Origin: Sitta carolinensis
Taxonomy: Eukaryota; Chordata; Aves; Passeriformes; Sittidae
Reading direction: 5' to 3'
Assembly (NCBI GenBank): GCA_032173965.1
Contig: CM063292.1
Span: forward strand, 7,288,001 to 7,352,000
Length of the DNA: 64,000 nt
Below the pieces are notes generated by a model. It searched no databases and was not told the origin of the DNA. It saw only the letters and a program-made list of their open reading frames with translations. The translations under genes were made by a program, and so were the position numbers. Within the stretch, counting starts at the first letter, position 1. Every line of letters starts with the position of its first letter. Below are positions 49,696-59,229 of this stretch, piece after piece.

Positions 49696-50190
49696 GGCTC
49701 CGTGTACCCGGCAGGCTCCGTGTGCCCCGAGAGGCTCCGTGTGCCCCGGGAGGCTCCTGTGCCCGGATGCTCCGTGTGCCCCGGGATGCTCCGTGTGCCC
49801 GCTGAGAGGCTCCGTGTGCCCCGAGAGGCTCCGTGTGCCCGCTGGAGGCTCCGTGTGCCCCGGGATGCTCCGTGTGCCCGCTGAGAGGCTCCGTGTGCCC
49901 CGGAGGCTCCGTGTACCCCGGCAGGCTCCGTGTGCCCCGAGAGGCCGTGTGCCCGCTGAGGCTCCGTGTGCCCGGGATGCTCCGTGTGCCCGCTGAGAGG
50001 CCGTGTGCCCGGAGGTCCGTGACCCGCAGGCTCCGTGTGCCCCGAAGGCTCGTGTGCCCGTGAGAGGCTCCGTGTGCCCGGCAGGCTCCGTGTGCCCCGG
50101 CAGGCTCCGTGTGCCCGGGATGCTCCGTGTGCCCGCTGAGAGGCTCCGTGTGCCCGGCAGGCTCCGTGTGCCGGCAGCTCCGTGTGCCGC
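49696..50190. repeat. GC-rich minisatellite, about 27 units of 15-21 bp
   Basis: Core unit GGCTCCGTGTGCCCCG, with linkers GAGA, GGGA, GGCA or CTGAGA. I count about 27 units, mostly 18-19 bp. A longer variant, TGCTCCGTGTGCCCGCTGAG, recurs at 49787, 49866, 49978 and 50121, always followed by a GG(C) unit. This indicates a multi-unit higher-order pattern. Minor variants (TGTACCC at the 49697 and 49909 units, a CTCCTGTG deletion at 49752, short CCGTGTG units) show older divergence. Translated on the minus strand it reads as HTEPxG / GTRSL-type repeats in two frames. I do not know a named family. Confidence 0.95.
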
Positions 50191-50319
50191 CGTTACATGG
50201 CTCTCTGGCCGCCACAGCCCTCCGGCACGGCGAGTCCCGGCGCGGCTGCCGCAGCAAGAGATGGAGCGCGGGCACGGCTGCCGGAGCGCGGAGCAGCCGG
50301 GCAGCGGCAGGCCGGCCCG

Positions 50320-50450
50320 GGCACGGAGCCGCTCAGTGCGGGCACGGAGCAGCTCAGGCCGCAGAAGGCCGGAAGGCAAGATCGCTCAGGGCACAGAGCC
50401 GCCAGGCACAGATCTGCTCAGGCACGGAGCCGCTCGGAGCCCGGAGCCGC
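50320..50450. repeat. Smaller related array in inverted orientation
   Basis: GGCACGGAGCCGCTC occurs at 50320-50334 and 50421-50435, with variants at 50341-50355 (GGCACGGAGCAGCTC), 50390-50404 and 50405-50419. The reverse complement GAGCGGCTCCGTGCC closely matches the main minisatellite unit (GAGAGGCTCCGTGTGCC). The island therefore holds the same kind of unit in both orientations, separated by about 130 bp. Confidence 0.75.
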
Positions 50451-50499
50451 TCGGAGCCGGGCCGGGCCCCGCCGGGAGGAGCGCAGGGGTGATGCTCAG

Positions 50500-50853
50500 T
50501 GTGAAAACGAGGTTCACTTTCCTGGTAAAATTTAAGAGGTTTAATAAAAAACAATAAGGACAAGAAAATAAAGCAAAAGTATACGGCCGGCCGGGTGTCT
50601 GGCCTTCAGCCAAGAGCACACCTGACAATCTCAGGAACACTTCTGGAAATGCACCAACATGTTGTATATTCATAAACCCTCTTGCATAATTAAAAAATTA
50701 TATATATTAATATATTTTTAATTCCTGTGAGTCCCCCCAAACCTGCCCATCTTCATTCCATTTGTGGTCCCAGTCTGTCGCAGATTCTCTGTTAATGGAT
50801 GATCAATAAATTCCTTCCCTGGGATTCTGGTGTCCCTGCCATCATCTTCATCA
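50500..50853. mobile_element. LTR-like element, orientation and 3' edge uncertain
   Basis: Begins TGTGAAAACGAGGTTCACTT right at the edge of the GC island and ends near TCATCTTCATCA, so TG...CA on either strand. Read on the minus strand, TTTATTAAACCTCTTAAATT near the end looks like an LTR polyadenylation region (ATTAAA complementary to 50540-50545). Read on the plus strand, AATAAA at 50805-50810 followed by a C/T-rich tail looks equally like one. An AT-only stretch (50690-50720) lies in the middle. The text is familiar to me as a repeated passerine sequence, but I cannot name the family. No target-site duplication was found, so the edges are provisional. Confidence 0.45.
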
Positions 50854-51633
50854 GACAGGAGAATCCAAGAATGTGAAGAATTTCCTGATTACCATTCTCT
50901 GAGTTAGTTACAAAAACTATTTCTTTTTTATAGTACCATGCTATAGTCCCAAAACAGTATTTATCACACTACTATTTCTAAGTTTTGTTAATAGAAGAAA
51001 TAAACTATAATAATACAACAGAGTTTTTCAACATTATACATATAGCATTTATTTTAATATTTGCAAAAAGCCAATTTTATAATATGCATTTATAGCATCA
51101 GGGACAAGCAGCAAGGGAAATGATGCTTAAATGGAACTGGAGCTGATGGCTTTGAAGGGGACAAACATCACAGAGTTACAGAATTCCAGAATATTCTGAG
51201 CTGTGTTATAAATGCATATAAAATCTTATCAATTGCATGGTTTCAAAGTTGCAGTGACCATGGTGAGAGCAAAGCCCTGCAGCACACCGTGTCCCAATCC
51301 TCCTCTCAGAAGGAGTGTGCACACTGGCATCACTTAGTGCCTGTAACTCATGCATATCACAACCACTTTGGATTCCAAACCAAAAAAAATCAGGAGATTT
51401 GGCTCGATTTTCATATCATAACAGGAAAGAAGGGATATGCAGAGGTAGTCTGAATTGCACACCAGAGTACCAGAGCTCAGAGATTCTCTCCTGCTCTTGA
51501 ATCAGCTCACTTCTCAAAATTATTCACCTTGGACAAGGGTAGAGGAAAAGGCCGGAGGACAGTCCACATCTCTAATCAAAATAATAACCAGCATACATCC
51601 TCTAGTTTTTTGTTTTTCTTTTCTTTTCTTTTT

Positions 51634-51675
<42 letters not shown>

Positions 51676-52492
51676 CATCCAGCATGATTAATTGTCTCTT
51701 CAATTGTTTTGAACCTTGGAAATATATGTGAACAATAAGATTGGCATTTGTGCTTTTGCAGGCACTGAAGCTCTTGCAAAATGCAAATCATTGATGAACT
51801 TAAATTATTTTATAGGATTTATGGAAAAAAAGGCAGAGGTTGATTAAATGTTGAGTCTTGGGTGATATTTAATTGGTAACCATTACATTAGGAAATAGAC
51901 TTGCCATAGTTTGTGCCATACAAATGGGATTCTGGATGCAAACAAAGAATGTTAATAAACTCAGCAAGCATCAATGTGTGAGCAACAGCAGCCTGCTTAG
52001 AGGGAAGGGGAAATATTGTTTCACTGGCATGGAGCTAAAAGTGAAAAGGAACCTTTCTCTGTAGGAGATGTTTCCATGTCTGTCCCTTTGCTATGAGCTG
52101 TGCAGTGTTCTCCTGTATAAGTTTTGTTGTATTTGTGCTAAATAAAAAAGGGGTCACATTAGCCTCCTTAAAACAGAAGTGAGGGAAGGTGTTCCCTGCA
52201 GTGAAAGCAGCTGGGACAATGCTGTGTCCTCAGGTCATGGTTAAAAGTGCCTGATTTAAGAGTTCATAACCTGCTCCCATGGTGCCGTGAGTAACTTTAG
52301 TTTGCCCTTAATTGTCTTCATTTAAATCTTTGTATAACTCTTCTCACAAATGAATCTTGAGGGGAAAAAAAATCAAAAATATCACATTAAAAAAGAGAAA
52401 TATAAAGAAATGACTGAACTAAAGAAGTAAGAATAAAATAATCCTACAGAAAGCAGATTTCACTGAGATGAGTTGTTTTTAACGTCTGTGTT
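50854..52492. other. Intergenic or intronic DNA, no gene seen
   Basis: AT-rich, with a C/T-to-T tract at 51605-51671. A 30-base piece at about 51170-51200 (ACAGAATTCCAGAATATTCT) resembles the very start of a minus-oriented CR1 tail but is too short to call. No gene recognised. Confidence 0.55.
51605..51671. repeat. T/C tract ending in 36 T
   Basis: (TTTTC)n-like units grade into an uninterrupted T36 (51636-51671). On the minus strand this is poly-A followed by (GAAAA)n, as in retroposon tails, but no body is recognisable to the right on the plus strand. Confidence 0.95.
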
Positions 52493-52706
52493 TGGCTTGG
52501 TTTGGTTTGGTTTTGTTTGGTTTGGTTTGGTTGGTTGGTTTGGTCTGGTCTGGTCTGGTTGGTTTGGTTTGGATTGGTTTAGTTTGGTTCGGTTTGGTTT
52601 GGTTTGCTCTGGTTTGGTTTGGTTTGGTTTGGTCTGGTTTGCTCTGGTCTGGTTTGCTCTGGTTTGCTCTGGTTTGCTCTGGTCTGGTTTGGTTTGGTCT
52701 GGTTTT
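52493..52706 (+). repeat. (TTTGG)n array with CTCTGG variants
   Basis: About 214 bases of TTTGG units. TCTGG units (GGTCTGG) come in groups. In the right half a GGTTTGCTCT decamer repeats four or more times. The plus strand is almost devoid of A and has C only in the variant units, giving strong strand asymmetry. The array is stop-free in more than one frame, which produces F/G/L/V/W-rich open frames with no gene meaning. It is not the vertebrate telomere repeat (TTAGGG). Confidence 0.95.
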
Positions 52707-53774
52707 GCCCACTCCAGTGATCAATTCCAGAAGGATTTGGGGCCGTGGGAAGCACAGCTGATCCAGGAGAGCAGTGTGGCCCTGGAGTCCTTGTCCCAGG
52801 TGAGCCCAGTGGTGCCAGCCTGTCCCACACCAGTGTGTGCCACTCCTTGGTCCCAGCTCGGGCTGGTGGCCAGGAGCCAAAGGAGGGCCTGGAGCTCCTC
52901 ACACCTGGAAGCCGAAGTCACAGCACAGTTCCAGGAAAGACTCACACTCTGCTTATTAAGCAGAACTTCAGCCTGGTGGAAGCTGACAGGAGTGCTAGCC
53001 TAGCTATTAATGGAATTGAATTTCCATCCATTGTGCTGGGAGAATAGGGGAGGGTGAGTTCGAAACTGTGCTGTGGGTAACAGTGGGCATGCAAACTGTC
53101 CAGGTGAGCACAGGAGAAACTGCCTGGGAGAGGAGTGGTGAGGGACAGAGATTCTGACAGAAAAAAAAGCGGGACTTTTCAAGCTGCTGTCTCTTCATGT
53201 TGGAGAACAAACTGCTCTTTTGGATTCCTTCTTTTCTAAAACCATACAAGTTAATGCAGAGCCAGCAGTTGCTTCACAAAGAGTGAAAACTCTGCCTGTT
53301 GGGCTGCTCTTGTTGGTGGTATCAGCTCATGGGGTTCTCATGGCTCAGGGTTAGAGTGAAAACATGGAGAGATCCAGGCACCGAAACAGAGTTTAATAAT
53401 GAGAATGGCAAAGGGCAGGAGAGAGAAGAGGAAGAGGGAAGGAACACATAGTATTTATCCAGAACAGTGACATTTCCAGGCTTTCCCTAGATAATTCATT
53501 TTTCCATTACTGCAAATGGTTATTCTGACTGGAAGAATAACTACAGATGGCTTTTTTAAGAGCTCAAAAATGTGAAATGAGCAAGTTACACTTTAATGGA
53601 ATTGAATCACTTCAAAGTATACATTCAAAGCCTGCTGGCAAATTTCTCGGGTGGCTGACTACAAACAGCAAAAATCCCCCATTTGTGGAGGTGTGATTTC
53701 GCAGGCCACTTCTCTGTACCGACTGATATTTGTGTATTTGTCACTTCAAAGGTGATGAATTAGAAATATCAAGC

Positions 53775-53832
53775 GTCATTAAAATCAATGGGAGTTTGCT
53801 CTTGACCTGACTGAGGCCAGGATTTTACCCAT
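53775..53832 (+). repeat. Ancient amniote interspersed repeat remnant
   Basis: ATCAATGGGAGTTTGCTCTT followed by GACC and then GAGGCCAGGATTTTACCC matches, by memory, a decayed repeat found throughout bird and reptile genomes (TCAATGGGAGTTTGGCTCTT-like and GGACCAGGATTTCACCC-like blocks). Such copies are assigned to old CR1-type or SINE families. Which one cannot be decided here. Confidence 0.5.
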
Positions 53833-56800
53833 TATCGCTGATCTCTTTGTTCTTCTATTTTGTCACTTTGCTCTGCAGCTGTGAAACTTTTTCTAACTTA
53901 TGTTTTATCTCCTATGTAGAATTGTAATCAGTACAGGGTTGGCTTCCAGGGGAGCTAATCTGTACTTACCATGTTATTATCAGGCTAAATTACCCTTAAT
54001 GCTGACTTTACACTACGTTGAGAAGTTCTGTCACTGAGCACTTCTCACGGTATAGCAGGTGTAGATGACAAGATCATGTTGATACACCTCTTACCTATCC
54101 TAAAATATAATTTTGATCCATTGTCATGTGCAGATTCCACAGGGTCTCTACAAGATGGGATCAGGATAAGCAAGCATTACACAGAGATGTCTGAATGCAC
54201 CATGTGTTTTAGAGCAGCAGGAATCCTGGGGACAAGTAGCTATTTGCACAGAGCTGATGACAAGCAAGCCTAGGGCACCCAAAATATAAATGGGTGTTGG
54301 TTTTATTTAAAAAACCTCTTCCATTGTTGTGAATGAAATCAAGCTTTTTCTGGGAAGGTGTTGGTTCTTCAGAAAAAAGAACCAAACAAACCCCAAATCA
54401 AATCACAAGCAAAGTTTAGTTTCATCTCAGTGCTGCAGCTTAAGAGCTAAAAGAGAAAAAGCCAAATTTTTGTCTCTTTTAAGAAAAATTACCTTTCCTG
54501 GACAGTTCTAACCCCAAAAGCTTTTTTTTTTTTTAAGCTGCTGTTTCTTCTGGTCTCTCCAAAACCACATCCACTTGTAGTTTGGCTTTTTTCCTGGGAA
54601 GAAATCCATCAGTATGGCACATTGGAGGTGGAAAACATGATGCAGCAATTTGTGGAGAGTATATTTTCATTTTGTGAGAAAAATCACTGATGATGTGCAG
54701 TGGTAAAAGTTCAGGAACTTTTAAGCCTTCTTTCTGTGCAGTGTTCTTATTTCAGTAGGAACTGTAGTAGCTCAAAGTCTTTCCTGTTTAGCTCCATCCT
54801 GAACCAATGCAATCAAATGTGAAATGGAAAATGAGAAAACTAATTATTATTACCAATAGCATTTTTTAAATGTTGCTTTTCAAAAGCACTTTAATTACAA
54901 TATGCTTTTCATGTTGGTTGAGTTCTTCTATATAGGGAATACAATCATTAATTATCATAATTAAGACACCTGAATTCAGCCTGACTGGCATTTCTTCCAC
55001 CCGAGTTGTATCATTGTTTTATCTCTGACAGTTAAGTTTTCAATCGGATGTTATCTACTTTTTCCTAATCATTAAGAAATGCTTTACTAATTAGCACATG
55101 AAATTCATCCTACATCAGACTGAATTGAATCAAGGTCTATTATCTTGAACAGTAAGACACTTCAGAATTCACAGTAATAGGGCATGAATATGTGATACAG
55201 TTCATACACATTTCATGAACCTCCACGTTGCCGTTATTTTTTCAAGGCTCTGCAATTAGTTATGCCATTTTCAGGTCATTTAATTCCCTCTCACTGTTTA
55301 ACAGTCTGGTAGATTACAATGCTCTAAAAGCCCAAATTAACTCCTCCCATGCCACGAGATTTTTCCAGTCCTCAAGGAAGATGCTCTTCTGAAACCTCCC
55401 CTCACATCCTGAGAAACCATCTGCCATGTACAAAACCTTCCCTGAATATTGTTTATTAAGAAAGGAAGACATATTTGCAACTGTTATGTCAGTTCTATTT
55501 TGAATTCCATGCATGTGAATGAGTTTTGCCTGATCCACAGCTATTGTGCCAAAATTTAGCCATTTTCATCACCTGATCTGCCACTGAAGATATTGTCATC
55601 ATGGAAGGAACCAACCAGCTTGGGAGCAATCTAAACCTGATTAAAAGGTTTTAATCCTGTTTCTAGTAAACTGTTTTAAATGCAAGGGAGGACATGCTCT
55701 TGCCCTTCTCTGTTCTGCAAGGCACAGTTCCCTAGTTGTGATCAGTTTTAATTTGCTTTGATTAAGTAAGGGAAAGGATGTTGGGTTTTAGATTTACTTA
55801 CAGGAAGTTATGAAGGCCAGGCTATCAAGCTGCACAGAGAGATTAAAATGATTAAGATTTCTCATTTATGTAATAAACCTCACGGTGTTACAGTCTTTAT
55901 ATTCAGATACTTGGCACGATTTTCAGACAAAGTCTCCTGCATGTCGATTTATTTTGAATATGAGAATTTGTATCAGCCTGCATATATCTACTCTTTCATA
56001 GTTCTAAAGGGTGAAAATTTCTCATTTAGGCAAGATAAAAACACAGAAACTTTTTAATCACTAAAAGGTAGAGTAATGTTGTATTATCCTGGATACTTAG
56101 ACATTCTCACAAGGCCTCATTTAGGTACACAAAGCTAAGTGGAAACCCTGCCCTTGGCTGGAATTCCTGTGCAACCACATGCAAAGCACAATGGATTTAG
56201 GAGCTGATTTCTGTCCCAGTAGACCATGCCTGGGTTGTTATTCTAAGCCATACATAAATAAACATTCCACAATCTTGTATATGCTGTGAATGGGACACAT
56301 TTTGGGATGGTGACAGCTTTTTGAAGTGGAATGGCCAAGTGCCTTTTAGCTGGATATTTCTGTAGTGATCTGCTCCAGTCCTGAGTATTCTACCATGGAA
56401 AGTCTGAGAACCTCCCAGCAATGCTGGGAAGCAAACCTGGCTGTGCAACACTGGAATAGGGCCTTTGGGAGGGTACAGCCCCTATTTTAGGAGATAGAGG
56501 TAAGAACAACTTCTCCAGGTTGTTAAGGGTTTGCAGCACAGAGCTACGAGTGCCTCTCAAGCCATGTGCCAAGGTCAGACTGCAGCTTCTGAGACATGAG
56601 TGCACTTTTGTGGTGTGTGCCTTAAAATCCGTCATCCCTACTTCATATCAGATCAATTATTTGATGATGTTTTTTCACAGCATGGGGTTTCTGACTCACA
56701 GGGTTACTGGAGAAAATTTTTCTCATTTTCTATGAATTGTACAGCTTTATGAATTAAAGGGCTTGAATTGGCAATCCCTGAGTTAAATGGGAAATAGCTG

Positions 56801-58919
56801 GTAGCAGAACACTTCCCCAAGGAGACTCATGAATTTAGGAGCCATTTCCTAGCCTGCTGCCTTAGAGTCTGAATTTCTTGACCTTAAGGATAGGCTGTAA
56901 CAGGCTTCTGTTTCCCAGGAAAGAACTGTCAAGCTTTAGTGTTTTAAGAATTTAGTTAACAATTTCTTGTTTAAAAATTGAATTAGTGGCTGGAGTTTTG
57001 CAGTTGTTGACTCTTTACAACCCCATTATCTTCTAAGTAACTTTTGAATGAAATGCTCAGATTATCACAGAGCTTCTGAGTTTGTCAAAATAGAGCTTGT
57101 GTCAGCCTTGGTTGCATCTCTAAATATTTGAATATTTTGGGTTCAGTGAAATTGCACCTATTAGGCCCTGGGTTGGGCCCATGAAGATGAGTTTGGAGTA
57201 TCATTTCCATAATTTTTGTCCTTTAATTTCAGATAAAGATGGTTTCTAAGAGTTTACTCTCTTTGGGTTTCCTTCTATAATAAATGATAGCTGATGCTAT
57301 TTTTCCACACCAAATATTCTTTTAGAAGTGTGTCAGCTGTCCAGGCAAGGAATTAGCTCTTCCCTATTTTTCCTTTTTAACAGAGGGTTACTGAACCAGC
57401 TTATAGAAAGCACGTTCAGTGAGAAGCAGGAAAAAAATACCTCAATCAAAATAGCTGTACTGCTGAAAATGAATGATTGCTCCTAGGGGAAGGAAGTAGG
57501 GTGGGAGAAGAGCTGCATCATACAGTTCAATGGGAAGTAAGGTTGGTGTGGAAGCTGGAGAGCTGCATAAGATTTCCTTGCACATCCACACCATGCAAGT
57601 ATATTTTTGTAGTGCATCATTTCTCTTTAGCTGGTGTGTTCAGCTACTGCTCATCTCCCTGAGGGATTTTTATTAGTATTGAAGGAGTCTTCACCTGGAA
57701 ATGGAGTAGCCTGAAATTTGACAAGTTGGAAAAATACTTACATTTTTGTCTGAATGAAGAAATGTAGTATTGAAAAGAAAAGCAGGGGAGGGGGAAGTAA
57801 GCATGCATTTCAACAGTCTCAAATGGTTACTGTGCCATTTATGGAAAACAACGTAGTTATGACACATAATTAATTAGTTAATTACAGAAGTATTTATTAT
57901 TTTCATAAGGGGAGTTGTACTGTAAATAGTCCATTAATCTATTTGCATCCATAGAATCTGAGAGCAAGTAAATAATGTTCTTTCAGCCTGTGCTTGTTTA
58001 TACTGTGAGGGAAAGCATTGCCGAGGTGCTGCACTGCCCTAGAAATGGCTTTCCAAGAAGGCTGGGAGGCACCTGTGGGTCTGGAGACTTCAGGCTTTGA
58101 GGAGGAAGAGATGAAGTTTGAAGTGGGGTCTAAGGTATGTATGAAGTTGAGGCACAAAAATAGCTTCCAGCCAACTATGCTGTGCCTCACTGGTGTTTTC
58201 ACAAAAGGGCTCTGTCTAACATGGATTTCAGCAATTCAGCAGCCATAAAGTCACTACCAGAAGCATCACTGGCCCCTGTGTTGACCCAGAAATGAGAACA
58301 TTACTGGAGTTTATATTACTTTTGGAAAACAATGAATAAATTCTTTCTGTGGTGGTATGTGCTATTCCTTCCCCACATTTCTGTTTCATCTTCCTGTTGT
58401 CTGGTTTTTGTACTTAGCCTTTTGCTTTCCATTACTCACCTGCCTCCTATCTCTGACCAAAATTCTTGTTTTGCAGAAGACTACCTTATAAACTTGTGCA
58501 TTTTGCCTTTAAAGCTAAAAGTTGGAAACAAACATGTTCTAAATGCCAACAAAGCAGAAGAATGTCTTCCAAAATGCTGTGAATTCCCACAGTGGGAGAT
58601 GGAAGAGTGCATCACAGCACAGAGAGTGAAGAAACAGCATCCAGCTTCGGAACTGTGACACCATGATCCAACTGGCACTGATTCCAACTCAAAACTCTGG
58701 GTGTGAGGCCAAGGTCTCCTTATTTGTGCAATCTTTCCTGCAGAACAGCAGCTCCCCCCTGGCAGCATCGGGAGTTGGCAACATGCGGCAAAGGGTTTCA
58801 TGGGGACTTGCTAAGCTAAGGGGAGTGAGAGGAGGGCAGAGTAAGCCCACTATCATTTTCCTTTAATATTCTTTTGTTTCTCTCCCTCTGAGGGGCCCAG
58901 GCAGCCCAGTTTGGGTTCA

Positions 58920-58925
58920 GGGGAT
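58920..58925 (+). repeat. Left target-site duplication GGGGAT
   Basis: Matches 59224-59229 exactly and directly abuts the LTR's TG start. Confidence 0.85.
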
Positions 58926-59223
58926 TGTTGACCCTGAAAATCAGCCTTCTCATTTGTTTTAGTATAGTGGAGTCAGTTCTCATGAATTGTAAGATAAACA
59001 AGGATCATGTTTGCATTCCTTTGTAAAAGATATCACCTGATGGACTTCTCAAGTGACCAGTGAAGATGGAGAGGTGGGAACTTCTCTGTCCAATCTCTGA
59101 TCACTGTCCAGAAACTTATAGATACGAGGTCAACAATAAACTAGAATCTTCTTCCTTTCTTCTTCTCTACCTGAACACCTGTTGTGTGTGTTGCTGTGTG
59201 TTTCTATCTGCGTCACACTAACA
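58926..59223 (+). mobile_element. Solo LTR, class II (ERVK-like), 298 bp
   Basis: Starts TGTTGACC and ends CACACTAACA. A perfect 6-bp direct repeat, GGGGAT, flanks it at 58920-58925 and 59224-59229. Inside are CCAAT at 59090-59094, a TTATAG TATA-like motif at about 59115, AATAAA at 59135-59140 and a T/C- and TG-rich U5 of about 83 bases. The 6-bp duplication and short LTR point to an alpha- or beta-retrovirus-like (class II) element, but class is inferred from those features only. No internal retroviral sequence remains, so it arose by recombination between two LTRs. The intact duplication supports both edges. Confidence 0.85.
59135..59140 (+). terminator. Polyadenylation signal AATAAA in solo LTR
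   Basis: Sits 83 bases before the LTR end, after a CCAAT box (59090) and TATA-like motif, in the order expected for U3-R-U5. It fixes a plus orientation. Confidence 0.55.
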
Positions 59224-59229
59224 GGGGAT
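59224..59229 (+). repeat. Right target-site duplication GGGGAT
   Basis: Directly follows the LTR's CA end and matches the left copy exactly. Confidence 0.85.

Larger units (their letters stand above)
49540..50490. other. CpG-island-like GC-rich block
   Basis: Nearly 1 kb of very high GC with dense CpG, set abruptly in AT-rich DNA. It consists of a 5' unique part (49540-49695), the minisatellite (49696-50190), a unique bridge (50191-50319), a smaller inverted array (50320-50450) and a G/C-rich end. It could be an unmethylated promoter-type island, but no TATA box, first exon with splice donor or neighbouring gene is visible. Tandem growth of a CpG-containing unit explains most of the CpG content on its own. 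Overlapping open frames of 257 and 267 codons on the minus strand, and 184 and 127 on the plus, are due to the lack of stops in the repeat unit. Confidence 0.7.
52707..58925. other. Intergenic or intronic DNA, no gene seen
   Basis: Directly after the array, about 250 bp (52707-52960) are GC-richer and unique-looking. A likely ancient interspersed repeat lies at about 53775-53832. The block 54840-55140 is non-repetitive, AT-rich and full of TAATTA-type homeodomain motifs, and could be a conserved noncoding element. Open frames (for instance 58332-58658, 108 codons) are unrecognised. Confidence 0.55.

Noticed and set aside
49696..50190. CRISPR array
   Set aside because: Units are adjacent with no unique spacers of constant length, and the sequence is vertebrate. 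It is a minisatellite.
49502..50557. Long overlapping open frames on both strands (up to 267 codons)
   Set aside because: They lie over the GC-rich minisatellite, whose unit has no stop codons. The peptides are repeat translations that appear in several frames at once.
51170..51200. CR1 tail fragment
   Set aside because: Only about 30 bases of similarity, with no following CR1 body.
52140..52150. AATAAA after a TATAAG-like motif as another LTR or a gene 3' end
   Set aside because: No TG/CA ends, duplication or upstream coding sequence. AATAAA is frequent in AT-rich DNA.
52473..53003. 176-codon plus frame and 133-codon minus frame
   Set aside because: They translate the TTTGG array (F/G/L/V/W or K/P/N/Q/T runs) plus unrelated flank. 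No domain.
57987..58134. Possible exon between TTCTTTCAG and GTATGT
   Set aside because: Splice-like signals are good, but all three frames contain a stop within the interval.
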